From: an uncultured Caulobacteraceae bacterium
Lineage (GTDB): Bacteria > Pseudomonadota > Alphaproteobacteria > Caulobacterales > TH1-2
Direction of reading: 5' to 3'
NCBI GenBank assembly: GCA_937967425.1
Contig: CALBST010000070.1
Location: forward strand, 1 to 27,050
DNA: 27,050 nucleotides
Each line of letters begins with the position of its first letter. Position 1 is the first letter of the stretch. The position numbers and the translations under genes are program-made. The notes under the pieces were generated by a model. That model saw only the letters and a program-made list of their open reading frames with translations, made no database searches and was not told the DNA's origin. Shown piece by piece: positions 1 to 7,348 of this stretch.

Positions 1-191
1 ATGGTCACGCCCTCAACAACGGTGGCGCCCACCGGCGTCGACGAGAGGCGCGCGAGAACCGTCGCGGCTGGACGCTCGATCTCAAGCGTCTGGCTGCGGC
101 TCGCGGTCTTCGGACCCAGGAAATACAGCGCAGCGCCAAGTCCCAGCACTACGACAACGACGATTAAAAGTGTGCGTCCCACAGCGGCCAT
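1..191 (-). CDS. Membrane-anchored SRPBCC/polyketide-cyclase-like protein (C-terminus cut off)
   Basis: The first 63 codons of a minus-strand gene that leaves the window at position 1. The product opens with MAAVGRTLLIV and one hydrophobic segment (about residues 7-26), then a short polar stretch and TLEIERPAATVLARLSS. A single N-terminal membrane anchor followed by an 'ERPA..V' beta-strand/helix start is the usual opening of bacterial SRPBCC-superfamily proteins (Bet v 1 fold, ligand binding). The ATG at 191 is preceded by GGAGGG about 9 nt upstream, which supports this start. The gene is divergent from kynA. Because only the N-terminus is visible, the family call is an inference from layout rather than from conserved pocket residues. 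The ligand is unknown. Confidence 0.6.
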   Translation of the reverse strand, partial: MAAVGRTLLIVVVVVLGLGAALYFLGPKTASRSQTLEIERPAATVLARLSSTPVGATVVEGVT

Positions 192-364
192 ATGCGCCTG
201 CCCTCCTTCGGCTTCTGCCCCCTCGGCGGCGTTTCCCTAGCAAATTGGGGTCCCTGACCAAACCGAAAATGTGGGAATCAGGGATGCAGCGGGCTTCCCC
301 AGAGCTTTTCCGCTGCGGCGCCGCATGCTCTAAGGTCGTGATTCAAGGGAAGGAACGCCGAAAA
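192..364. promoter_or_regulatory. Divergent intergenic region with an inverted repeat
   Basis: This is the shared upstream region of the SRPBCC-like gene (minus) and kynA (plus). It holds an inverted repeat with perfect 7-bp arms, TCCCTGA at 251-257 and TCAGGGA at 278-284, separated by 20 nt. It could be an operator or a weak hairpin. I see no convincing -35/-10 pair. Confidence 0.25.
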
Positions 365-1153
365 ATGAGCAAGGGCGTCACATACGGCAGCTATCTGCGT
401 TTGCCGGAACTTTTGGCTGCGCAACAACCGCAGACCGGCGAGCACGACGAACTTCTCTTCGTGATCCTGCATCAGACCATGGAATTGTGGATGAAGCAGG
501 CGATCCACGAATTGGGCGCGGCCCAAGCCGAAGTCCGATCCGGAAATCTTGTCCCCGCGTACAAGCACTTAGCACGCATCTCACGCATCCAGGCGGTAAT
601 GACGCAGACCTGGGACATTCTCGCAACGATGACGCCGGCGGATTACCTGAACTTTCGCAATCTGCTCGGCACCTCATCCGGCTTTCAGTCGGCGCAATTT
701 CGCGTGCTCGAATACAAGCTTGGCATCAAGGACGACAGCTTCCTCAAGTTCCACGACGAGGGCGGCGACGATCGCGAGATGCTTGAAGCCGCGCTCTATG
801 CGCCGAGCCTCTATGACGACGCGCTGCGCCAGCTCGCGAAGGAATTCGACATCCCGAAGCCTGCCTACGAGCGCGCTCCGGGCGCGCCCTACGAACCGAG
901 TGAAGCCGTCGAAAACGCCTGGCTCGCGGTCTATCGAGACACAGCAAAATACTGGTCGCTCTATCAGCTCGCGGAAAAGCTGATCGATCTCGACGACGCG
1001 TTTCTGACTTGGCGTCACAAGCACGTGCTGACGGTGGAACGCATCATCGGCCGAAAACGCGGGACCGGCGGCACGGAAGGCGTTGGCTACTTGCAACAAA
1101 CTCTGACCCGCCGCGCCTTCCCAGAGATTTGGTCGCTTCGGACGAAACTATGA
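365..1153 (+). CDS. kynA: Tryptophan 2,3-dioxygenase
   Basis: Haem enzyme that opens the indole ring of L-tryptophan to give N-formylkynurenine, the first step of the kynurenine pathway; cytosolic. The 262-residue product has the family hallmarks: HDELLFVILHQTMELW near residues 27-42, with His36 in the distal haem pocket; YLNFRNLLGTSSGFQS, which lines the substrate pocket; and a C-terminal RHKHVLTVERIIG block, where His220 aligns with the proximal haem ligand, followed by RGTGGTEG, the loop that closes over substrate. It is slightly shorter than the roughly 280-300 aa bacterial homologues, mainly at the N-terminus. The ATG at 365 follows GGAAGGAA at a good distance. An in-frame extension back to 170 lacks family similarity and was discarded. 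The stop overlaps the start of the next gene (ATGA), so the two are translationally coupled. Confidence 0.95.
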   Translation: MSKGVTYGSYLRLPELLAAQQPQTGEHDELLFVILHQTMELWMKQAIHELGAAQAEVRSGNLVPAYKHLARISRIQAVMTQTWDILATMTPADYLNFRNLLGTSSGFQSAQFRVLEYKLGIKDDSFLKFHDEGGDDREMLEAALYAPSLYDDALRQLAKEFDIPKPAYERAPGAPYEPSEAVENAWLAVYRDTAKYWSLYQLAEKLIDLDDAFLTWRHKHVLTVERIIGRKRGTGGTEGVGYLQQTLTRRAFPEIWSLRTKL

Positions 1154-2322
1154 AAAGCTACAAGCACCTCTTCTCACGCGCGCTGGCGGCATCGCCGGGA
1201 CGCATCCACTTCGCGGCGCATTCGCACCACCTTTGGCCCGATGCCTCTTACGAGGGCCATTTAGCTGCCTGGGACGACGCGGCGCTGCTGGCGGACCGCA
1301 AATGGGAGAAGGTGTTCGGCGAAGTGATCCCGGAGGCGCAGCGCCATATCGCGAACGAGCTTGGGTTGCCCGACCCAAAGACGCTCGCGTTCAGCGCCAA
1401 CACGCACGAATATCTCGGCCGTATCTTCACCAGCAAATGGAGCGGCAAGCCGATCGACGTGCTGACGACAGATGGCGAGTTTCATTCGTTTCGCCGACAA
1501 AGCGCGCGCTGGGAAGAACGTGGTTTCGTCAAACGCCGCATCGTGCCGTGCGAGCCGTTCGGCACATTCACGCAGCGGTTTCTCGCGGCGATGAAAGAGC
1601 AACCGGCCGAAGTCGCGTTTCTTAGCCACGTCATGTTCCGCACCGGCTTGCGCTTCGACGGCGCGGACGAGCTCGCGAGCTATGCATCACCCGATGGGCC
1701 TTGGGTGGTGCTCGATCTCTATCACTCGTTTATGGCGATGCCGTGCGATTTCTCGAAGATCGCGGACCGCGTCTTCCTGATGGGCGGCGGCTACAAGTAT
1801 GCGATGGCCGGCGAGAACGCGGCCTATCTGCACGCGCCGCCGGGCTATGCGCCGCGCCCGCTGCAAACCGGCTGGTTCGCGGATTTCGGCGCAATGGAGG
1901 GAAAACAGGGCGAAGTCGGCTACGGCAAAGACGGCTCGCGCTTCCTTGGCGCGACCTACGATCCGACGGGCCTTTATCGCTTCAACGCGATCCGCCGCAT
2001 GCTCGATGCTGAAGGGCTCGATACCGACACTATCAGCAAACGCTGCGAAACGCTGCGTGCGCAACTCGTGGGCGCCATCGAAGAGGGCGAGGCCGGCGCG
2101 GCGTTGCGCAGTGCGGAATTGCTGAAGCCCAACGCCGCCGGTTCGCAATCACGCTTCATCTCACTGCGCCATCCGAATGCGGTGGAGTGGAAGTCGCGCC
2201 TCATGGCCGAGAATATCTACACCGATGCGCGCGACGATATCCTCCGCATCGGCGTCGCCCTCTATCACGAAGAAGCAGATGTCGGCGCGTTCTGCGCGGG
2301 TGTGGCGAAGGTGCTGGGGTGA
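1150..2322 (+). CDS. Kynureninase-like class V aminotransferase-fold PLP enzyme
   Basis: PLP-dependent enzyme of 390 residues, directly coupled to tryptophan 2,3-dioxygenase by an ATGA overlap. Context and fold suggest that it cleaves kynurenine (or formylkynurenine after deformylation) to anthranilate and alanine. Visible features are VVLDLYHS with Asp189, which should hold the PLP ring nitrogen, and GGGYKYAMAGE with Lys216 as the likely Schiff-base lysine; the YKY..xGE context is as in kynureninases. The N-terminus reads HFAAHSHHLWPD rather than the 'YLxGNSLG' opening of textbook kynureninases, so this is a divergent branch. No kynurenine formamidase gene lies in the window. The alternative is another class V PLP enzyme with a related substrate. 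The PLP fold is certain; the kynureninase role is inferred from the operon. Confidence 0.8.
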   Translation: MKSYKHLFSRALAASPGRIHFAAHSHHLWPDASYEGHLAAWDDAALLADRKWEKVFGEVIPEAQRHIANELGLPDPKTLAFSANTHEYLGRIFTSKWSGKPIDVLTTDGEFHSFRRQSARWEERGFVKRRIVPCEPFGTFTQRFLAAMKEQPAEVAFLSHVMFRTGLRFDGADELASYASPDGPWVVLDLYHSFMAMPCDFSKIADRVFLMGGGYKYAMAGENAAYLHAPPGYAPRPLQTGWFADFGAMEGKQGEVGYGKDGSRFLGATYDPTGLYRFNAIRRMLDAEGLDTDTISKRCETLRAQLVGAIEEGEAGAALRSAELLKPNAAGSQSRFISLRHPNAVEWKSRLMAENIYTDARDDILRIGVALYHEEADVGAFCAGVAKVLG

Positions 2323-2330
2323 ATCTTCCT

Positions 2331-2452
2331 TCTCCCGCGCGGGCGGGAGGTGGTCGCGCAGCGACCGGATGAGGGTGGGAGCTAACCTTCATACTCGCCC
2401 CCTCACCCGCTCGAACAAGTTCGAGCGACCTCTCCCCCTCTCGGGGCAGAGG
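2331..2452. repeat. REP-like palindromic doublet downstream of the kyn operon
   Basis: Two similar hairpin units lie in opposite orientation. The left unit has CTCCCGC/GCGGGAG (2332-2349), then GGTCGC/GCGACC (2352-2366) and GATGAGGG. The right unit, read on the minus strand, has a hairpin rich in C and G (2429-2452), then the perfect 9-bp palindrome CGCTCGAAC/GTTCGAGCG (2408-2427), then GTGAGGG. Each unit therefore has the order hairpin, GGT, hairpin, G-TGAGGG. This is the layout of dispersed intergenic REP-type repeats found in alphaproteobacteria. It may also act as a transcription barrier between the converging kyn and DUF1489 operons. Confidence 0.75.
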
Positions 2453-2461
2453 TGCGGTATC

Positions 2462-2896
2462 TCACCAGGCACCGAGTTCAACAAGCTGCCTGCGCAAATG
2501 CTCCGGCAAGTCCGCGCCGCCTTGCGCTTTGTCCAAGTCCGCGGGCGCGTCCTTGGCTTCAAGATAGCGCCATCCCTGAAATGCGCGGCGCGGCTGCGGG
2601 ACGGTGCGATGCAATTGCGCGTCGAGGTAAAGTCCGCAGCGTTGGCCGTGATCGTCGGTCACGTCGTCGATCGCGATAATGCGCTGGCGCACGCTGATCA
2701 CACCCTTGATCACCCAATAGAGCGAGCCGCCGTTAAGCACCTCGTCCACGCGCTTCGGCCACATGCGGGTGCCGCACACCGGCGCGATGTGTGGCCGCTT
2801 TTCTTTCTTGGCGCGCTTGATCTGGCCGATCTGCCACTCGGCGAGATCTTCGACGCTATCGGCGCCGACGCAGAGTTTCACGATGTGGATGGTCAT
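2462..2896 (-). CDS. DUF1489 family protein
   Basis: A 144-residue cytosolic protein beginning MTIHIVKLCVGADSVEDL and containing RMWPKRVDEVLNGGSLYWVIKG. This matches the conserved pattern of the alphaproteobacterial DUF1489 family, whose function is not known. The length is typical for the family. The ATG at 2896 directly abuts the TAG stop of the PaiB-like gene upstream, so it is the last gene of the long minus-strand operon. It ends close to the REP-like repeat that separates it from the convergent kyn operon. Confidence 0.85.
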   Translation of the reverse strand: MTIHIVKLCVGADSVEDLAEWQIGQIKRAKKEKRPHIAPVCGTRMWPKRVDEVLNGGSLYWVIKGVISVRQRIIAIDDVTDDHGQRCGLYLDAQLHRTVPQPRRAFQGWRYLEAKDAPADLDKAQGGADLPEHLRRQLVELGAW

Positions 2897-3544
2897 CTAG
2901 TTTCCGTCAGGCTTATCACCCACCGCGCATTCGGCGCGCATGAGCGCGGCCACTTCTTGCGCCAGCGGATCGGCGCTTGCGGCTAGGCCATCCGCAACCC
3001 CGTTGAAATCGCCTTCGCTCTTGTTCTGCGACAGCTTGCGCTTGGCTTCGATACGCTCGGCGTGGAGTTCGACGCCGACAATGCCGCGGAGCAGCGCGTC
3101 AATGTAGGGGCGCGGTGCGTCGCTTAGCTTCCACGGTTCAGCGCGGCCGTTCTCATGGAAAGCCGAAAGGTCTTCGACGATCGCTTCGAGACGCACGGGA
3201 TCGTCGAACCATTCTACTTGGCCGGTGATGTGCACGGCTTCGTAATTCCAAGTCGGCACCGTCTTCCCGTGCTCGGCTTTCGAGGGATACCAAGCCGGCG
3301 TCACATAGGCTTCAGGGCCGCTCAGCACGATCAGGCCCTTGCCGCCGCTTTGCTTCCATTGCGGATTGGCGCGGGCGATGTGGCCGGTGGCGACGCGCTT
3401 TTCTGCGTCCCAAAGGATCGGCATATGCGTGCCGACGGGCGCGCCATCCTCACCCATCGTGATCAGCACGCCCGCCCAGCGCCGCGCGAGACGCGCGATC
3501 AGCGCGTCCGCGTCATCCGTCGCGAAATGATGCGGGACGTACAC
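2897..3544 (-). CDS. PaiB-like FMN-binding protein
   Basis: A 215-residue member of the PaiB/'FMN-binding negative transcriptional regulator' family, a split-barrel flavin fold. Family signatures are the MYVPHHF start, HIARANPQW at residues 55-63, VTPAWYPSK near 81-89 and VPTWNYEAVHITG near 96-108. In Bacillus, PaiB was named for a negative effect on protease and sporulation genes. Whether this protein regulates transcription or simply binds FMN is open. The start is a GTG at 3544, one base after the TAA of the desaturase gene, so translation is probably coupled. A C-terminal tail of about 60 residues extends past the conserved core. Confidence 0.9.
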   Translation of the reverse strand: MYVPHHFATDDADALIARLARRWAGVLITMGEDGAPVGTHMPILWDAEKRVATGHIARANPQWKQSGGKGLIVLSGPEAYVTPAWYPSKAEHGKTVPTWNYEAVHITGQVEWFDDPVRLEAIVEDLSAFHENGRAEPWKLSDAPRPYIDALLRGIVGVELHAERIEAKRKLSQNKSEGDFNGVADGLAASADPLAQEVAALMRAECAVGDKPDGN

Positions 3545-3545
3545 G

Positions 3546-4478
3546 TTACTCGGCGGCGACCGCTTCAGGCGGCGGCGTCTGTTGCTTCTTCGCCCACTCC
3601 GCCTTGATCGAAGCGGATGTTTTGCGCGAGCCGTCCGGGCTCCAGCCTGGCGGCCCGAAAGTGTAGCCCAGCACCTCCTTCAACGACTTGGCGTGCGTGA
3701 CGTCGCGCCAGATGCCTAGCCATTCATGAAAGGCGACGCGGAACGGATTGAAGGTGCCGAGCTGGCTGACGACGCCATATCGCGGCTTCTCCTTGTCATC
3801 CTCGGCGACAAAGGTGCCGAAGAGACGGTCCCAAATAATCAGCACGCCGGCGTAGTTCGCGTCGAGATATTTGGCGTTGATGGCGTGGTGGACGCGGTGG
3901 TGCGAGGGCGTGTTCATCACCCATTCGAATGGGCCCATCCGGCCGATCGTCTCAGTGTGAATCCAGAATTGATAGACGAGGCTGATCGAGGAGAACATCA
4001 GCACCATCAAAGGCGGGAAGCCGATATAGACCAACGGCAGCCAGAAGATGAAGTTGAGGCCGAGCGTGCCGGTCCAAGTTTGGCGAAGCGCCGTTGTCAG
4101 ATTGTAGTGCTGCGAGGTGTGGTGGACGATGTGGCTCGCCCAGAACCAACGGCGCTCGTGGGCGATGCGGTGAAACCAGTAATAGGCGAGGTCTTCAGCG
4201 AAGAAGCATGCGACCATCACTGGCCAAGTCCAGCCGAGATTGAACAGACGATATTCGTAGACCCAGAAATAGGCGAGCAGCGCAAGACCGCCGAAAGCGA
4301 TGCCGAACACGCGGTTGCCGAAGCCCATGGCGAGGCTGGTGGCGCTGTCGCGGTATTCGTAGCGTCCCTTTTTTGTGAGCTTCACCACGATCATCTCGAT
4401 GATGATCAGCAGCACAAAAGCGGGCACCGCATAGGTGATGATGGGCGGGATCGCGAATGGCGCTTCGGGTGCGTTCAC
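3546..4478 (-). CDS. Sterol desaturase / fatty acid hydroxylase superfamily membrane protein
   Basis: A 310-residue integral membrane di-iron oxygenase. Hydrophobic segments lie near residues 10-32, 55-75 and 83-100, and in the 140-172 region. The histidine motifs of the superfamily are present: HRIAH (103-107), HIVHH (116-120) and HHRVHH (193-198), with further histidines (His124, His174) that could complete the iron site. Relatives hydroxylate or desaturate sterols, hopanoids, carotenoids or fatty acyl lipids at the cytoplasmic face; the substrate here cannot be read from sequence. The start is a GTG at 4478 that overlaps the TGA stop of the upstream small membrane protein (GTGA). A lysine-rich C-terminal tail of about 40 residues lies past the catalytic domain. 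Confidence 0.92.
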   Translation of the reverse strand: MNAPEAPFAIPPIITYAVPAFVLLIIIEMIVVKLTKKGRYEYRDSATSLAMGFGNRVFGIAFGGLALLAYFWVYEYRLFNLGWTWPVMVACFFAEDLAYYWFHRIAHERRWFWASHIVHHTSQHYNLTTALRQTWTGTLGLNFIFWLPLVYIGFPPLMVLMFSSISLVYQFWIHTETIGRMGPFEWVMNTPSHHRVHHAINAKYLDANYAGVLIIWDRLFGTFVAEDDKEKPRYGVVSQLGTFNPFRVAFHEWLGIWRDVTHAKSLKEVLGYTFGPPGWSPDGSRKTSASIKAEWAKKQQTPPPEAVAAE

Positions 4479-4897
4479 GTCGAGCTACCTCCTCCGCTGC
4501 TGAACTCATTCAGCCAAGCAGGCGAGTCATCGAGACGCATTTTTAGCGGTGGGAACCCGGCGTCGGCAAATGTTGCGTTCAGCCGGTGAGATTTCACATC
4601 CAGATTGATCGCGTTCGCAGGTGCAAACCGGGCGCTGACGTCAGCGCCCATGACGCGCGCGACCATTACCCGCCCATCTGAAAGCCGCGCCAGCGCGGTG
4701 CGGCCGTTCTTGGCGATCACCGCACCGTCGACGCGGACCCCTTCCGCTTCGGCAAGACGCGCGAGTTCGCCGTCATCGATGCGCGCCGACATGCGAAATC
4801 CAAGCATGGCGGCGACACCGATCATCAGCAGCACCACCGCTGCCGAACCGCCAAGCTCGATGAGTTCAGCGAGGCCAAAGGGATTTTCGAACTGCAT
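4475..4897 (-). CDS. Small single-pass membrane protein of unknown function
   Basis: A 140-residue protein beginning MQFENPFGLAELIELGG with one strong transmembrane segment at about residues 16-35. A soluble domain follows (DDGELARLAEAEGVRV...GRTALARLSDGRVMVARVMG). Its alternating small and charged residues look like a beta-rich fold, but I do not recognise the family. The ATG at 4897 overlaps the TAA stop of the DUF3667 gene (TAATG), and the stop overlaps the desaturase start. Placement between two membrane proteins suggests that it is an accessory subunit or an assembly factor for one of them. That is an inference. A longer in-frame reading back to 5032 runs inside the upstream gene and was rejected. 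Confidence 0.75.
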   Translation of the reverse strand: MQFENPFGLAELIELGGSAAVVLLMIGVAAMLGFRMSARIDDGELARLAEAEGVRVDGAVIAKNGRTALARLSDGRVMVARVMGADVSARFAPANAINLDVKSHRLNATFADAGFPPLKMRLDDSPAWLNEFSSGGGSST

Positions 4898-6141
4898 TAG
4901 CCCGCCAGCCCCAGAACAATGACCAACACAAGGAAGATGCAAGCGACGAGCAGCGCGAAGTTCAGCATGAAGAAGGTCCGCCATGTCGCGGACCACCAAT
5001 TGAGCGCGTAAGCTCCCTTGAGCTGGAACCACATATGAACGGGCAGCGCTAACAAGAGCCAGCTCGCCGCCCAGCCGACGAACGGAATTTTGCCGAGCAG
5101 CACGACGGCTGAGAACAGCAATGCCGCAAACCCTAGCGCGTAGAGCGCATAGGCCATGTGATCGTAGAGCGTCACGCCGCGCTTCCAGAGGAAAAGCAGC
5201 GCAATGAACGGCAGCGATAACGGCGCAAGCAAGAACGAGAATCTCGAGGCCGCGTCCTGAATTTGATAGAGCGCCAGGTCGGGATTTTGGAGCTTGTTGC
5301 GGACGCGCTGATTAAGCTCTTCATTGGCGCCGCCAAACACGACGAAATCGTCGCTTGTGCCGATCTCGCGCATGGCATCCTGCCAAGTTTCGACTTGCGG
5401 TCCCTCTGTTCGTGCGGACGCGGCATCCTCGGCGGTCTCGGACGGTTCGGTCGCGGGCGTTGGCGGCGCGGTTGGCGCGGCGTCGCGATCCACGGTCACT
5501 TGAACCGGCGCGTTCTCAGCCTGCCTCGCGCGTTCAGCCTCGCGCGCCTGTGCGGCGGCGAGCTGACGCTCAAGCCGATCGACTTGGCCTTGCGCGATCT
5601 GCACCGCGCCTTCGGCCAAGCCGACTTCAAGGCCGGCGGGCTGATCTGGATCAGGGTTCGTGCGCGCGCGCTCAAGGTCGGCTTGCGCTTGCGCCAATTC
5701 TTCACGCGCTTCGGTGAGGTCTTCCTGCGTGACCTCGACTTCGTTGTCTCGAATGTTCTGCGGCGGCTCGATCGTCGAGAACGCGAAGAACATGAAGAAA
5801 ATCGAGAACAGAAACATCGTCAGCGGCGCGAGGTAGCGCGCGCGTTTGCCGTAAACGTAGTTGCGGGTGAGCGTGCCCGGCCGAAGGATGAGCATCGGAA
5901 AGGTGCGCCAGGCTTTGGTGTCGAAGTTCCAGAGACCGTAGAGGAACTCGCCAATGACGCCGGTGAGCTTGCGCTTGGGGTGCGCGTGCTGGCCGCAATT
6001 GCTGCAGAAGCGCCCGGTGATGGCGGCGCCGCAGTTTGCGCAACCGCCCTCGCCCGGCGGGCCGCCCTCACGGCCCTCGATCGCAGCGCCTACAACGCCC
6101 GCCGTCGCCAGGGCGCCGGCCGCTTCCATTTCCCCGCTCAT
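4897..6141 (-). CDS. DUF3667 zinc-ribbon membrane protein
   Basis: A 414-residue polytopic membrane protein. Near the N-terminus, CANC (Cys34, Cys37) and CSNC (Cys46, Cys49) form a four-cysteine zinc ribbon. The block LTGVIGEFLYGLWNFDTKAW and LILRPGTLTRNYVYGKRARY, typical of DUF3667 proteins, follows. One membrane segment lies near residues 105-122. Next comes a long polar region rich in Glu, Ala and Gln that is predicted to be coiled coil (about 137-165 and 180-210), then an acidic, proline-rich linker. Four hydrophobic segments fill the C-terminal 120 residues. Function is unknown; the insert between the first and second membrane segments is unusually long. The ATG at 6141 lies 32 nt after the stop of the previous operon gene; a second ATG five codons in is possible. 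Confidence 0.88.
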   Translation of the reverse strand: MSGEMEAAGALATAGVVGAAIEGREGGPPGEGGCANCGAAITGRFCSNCGQHAHPKRKLTGVIGEFLYGLWNFDTKAWRTFPMLILRPGTLTRNYVYGKRARYLAPLTMFLFSIFFMFFAFSTIEPPQNIRDNEVEVTQEDLTEAREELAQAQADLERARTNPDPDQPAGLEVGLAEGAVQIAQGQVDRLERQLAAAQAREAERARQAENAPVQVTVDRDAAPTAPPTPATEPSETAEDAASARTEGPQVETWQDAMREIGTSDDFVVFGGANEELNQRVRNKLQNPDLALYQIQDAASRFSFLLAPLSLPFIALLFLWKRGVTLYDHMAYALYALGFAALLFSAVVLLGKIPFVGWAASWLLLALPVHMWFQLKGAYALNWWSATWRTFFMLNFALLVACIFLVLVIVLGLAG

Positions 6142-6173
6142 GGTTCAGAGTCTCCGCCGCAGCAGCGGCAGGA

Positions 6174-6554
6174 TCAAGCCCGCGCGTCCCGCCGCGAGGG
6201 GCCTTCGGCGCCCGTTTCGCCGTCCAGGCGCGGCAAGAATCCCAGCTCCCCGCGCGCGACCGCCGCCGGTTCGCGCCTGGGGGCGGCGGCGGGGGCGCAC
6301 TTCTTGGCATCGCAGGTCAGAGCTTCCAGCCCCTCGGCTTCAACCGCCAGGGCCGCCAACCCCTCCGCTTCCTCAATGGTCCGGGCCCAGACATAGACGG
6401 GGGCGACGGCGGTTTCGAAGCGCTTCGGCCAGTTCTTCACGCGCCGATCGAGACGGGCTTCCACTACCACGCGCCAGAACGGCATGTGCGCCCGCGCCAG
6501 CTTCGCCCGAAAGAGATACGCCCAGATCCGGCTGAGGCCGCGCTTTAGCTTCAC
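6174..6554 (-). CDS. Small basic hypothetical protein
   Basis: A 126-residue protein, not recognised. The N-terminus is basic and aromatic (KLKRGLSRIWAYLFRAKLAR). The middle has VVVEARLDRRVKNWPKRFET and PVYVWARTIEEAEGLAALAVE, which looks like a compact alpha/beta fold. The C-terminal third is low in order, with two cysteines (CDAKKC) and GFLPRLDGETG. The start was set at the GTG at 6554, which overlaps the TGA stop of the enoyl-CoA hydratase (GTGA) and has GGAG 8 nt upstream; a GTG at 6563 has no spaced ribosome site. Such four-base overlaps recur in this operon. The C-terminal 30 residues are rich in Arg and Ala and may be unstructured. Confidence 0.65.
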   Translation of the reverse strand: MKLKRGLSRIWAYLFRAKLARAHMPFWRVVVEARLDRRVKNWPKRFETAVAPVYVWARTIEEAEGLAALAVEAEGLEALTCDAKKCAPAAAPRREPAAVARGELGFLPRLDGETGAEGPSRRDARA

Positions 6555-7348
6555 GAATTCCACTCCGGCTTGCGCTTCTCAAGGAACGCTTTGAGCCCTT
6601 CACGCCCCTCCGATGATGCACGCCTTTTTGCAATTCTGCGAGCCGTTTCCTTCAGCAGATGTTCGTCAATCGCATGAGTTTGAACATGGCGCACCAGCGC
6701 TTTCGAATCTGCGACAGCACCTGGCGCTGCCGCCATCGCCAATTCTGACAAATGTTCCATCATTGACGTAAGTTCAGCCTCGGTCGCGACGGCGTACTGC
6801 ACCAGGCCAATTTTCTCGGCATATTCGCCATCGAACCCTTCGGCGCTTGCGAACAGCGCGCGCGCCATGCGTGGGCCGATCGCTTCGACAACGTACGGTG
6901 AGATGGTGGCCGGCGTGAGGCCCAGGCGGACTTCGCTGAAGCGGAACTTCGCACTCTTCACGGCAACGGCAACATCACAAGCGGCGACAAGTCCGGCGCC
7001 GCCGCCCATGGCCGCGCCATGCACCAGCGCCACGGTGAGCTGCGGCAGATCGTGCAGGTGCTTCAACATGCGCGCGAGCGCCAGCGCGTCCGTCTCGTTG
7101 TCGTCCTCGCTGCGCTCGCCGCCACGCTTCATCCAATCGATATCGGCGCCGGCGCAAAAGCTCTCGCCCGCGCCTCGGATGAACACCGCGCGCACATGAT
7201 CGGCGCCCTTCAGCGTCTCGAAATGTTCGCTGAGATTGGCGATCACGAGTTCGTCGAACGCATTGCGCTTGGCCGGCCTATTCAGGGTGACAACGGCGAT
7301 GCCGGCTGGCGAGACTTCGAGCAGGACAGGATCGGGTGCGAGGCTCAT
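6551..7348 (-). CDS. Enoyl-CoA hydratase/isomerase family, methylglutaconyl-CoA hydratase (LiuC)-like
   Basis: A 265-residue crotonase-fold enzyme. The oxyanion-hole segments are SFCAGADIDWMKR (about 63-75) and HGAAMGGGAGLVAACD (about 110-125). SEVRLGLTPATISPYVVEAIG (138-158) carries Glu139, the counterpart of the first catalytic glutamate of crotonase, and the C-terminus is FLEKRKPEW. Together these blocks resemble LiuC-type 3-methylglutaconyl-CoA hydratases of leucine and isovalerate breakdown more than FadB-type hydratases. The other liu genes are absent here, so the substrate is not established. Its ATG overlaps the TGA of the TIR gene (ATGA), and its stop overlaps the next start (GTGA). 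Confidence 0.88.
   Translation of the reverse strand: MSLAPDPVLLEVSPAGIAVVTLNRPAKRNAFDELVIANLSEHFETLKGADHVRAVFIRGAGESFCAGADIDWMKRGGERSEDDNETDALALARMLKHLHDLPQLTVALVHGAAMGGGAGLVAACDVAVAVKSAKFRFSEVRLGLTPATISPYVVEAIGPRMARALFASAEGFDGEYAEKIGLVQYAVATEAELTSMMEHLSELAMAAAPGAVADSKALVRHVQTHAIDEHLLKETARRIAKRRASSEGREGLKAFLEKRKPEWNS

Noticed and set aside
2177..2986. Plus-strand open frame of 269 codons running through the REP-like repeat
   Set aside because: It overlaps the end of the kynureninase-like gene and lies opposite DUF1489. Reading through a palindromic repeat is not expected of a real gene.
3726..4589. Long plus-strand open frame of 287 codons
   Set aside because: Antisense to the desaturase gene, whose histidine boxes prove the minus strand is coding.
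5263..6396. Long plus-strand open frame of 377 codons
   Set aside because: It is antisense to the DUF3667 gene, is rich in Arg and Ala as GC-rich shadows are, and has no recognisable domain. The minus-strand genes have clear motifs.
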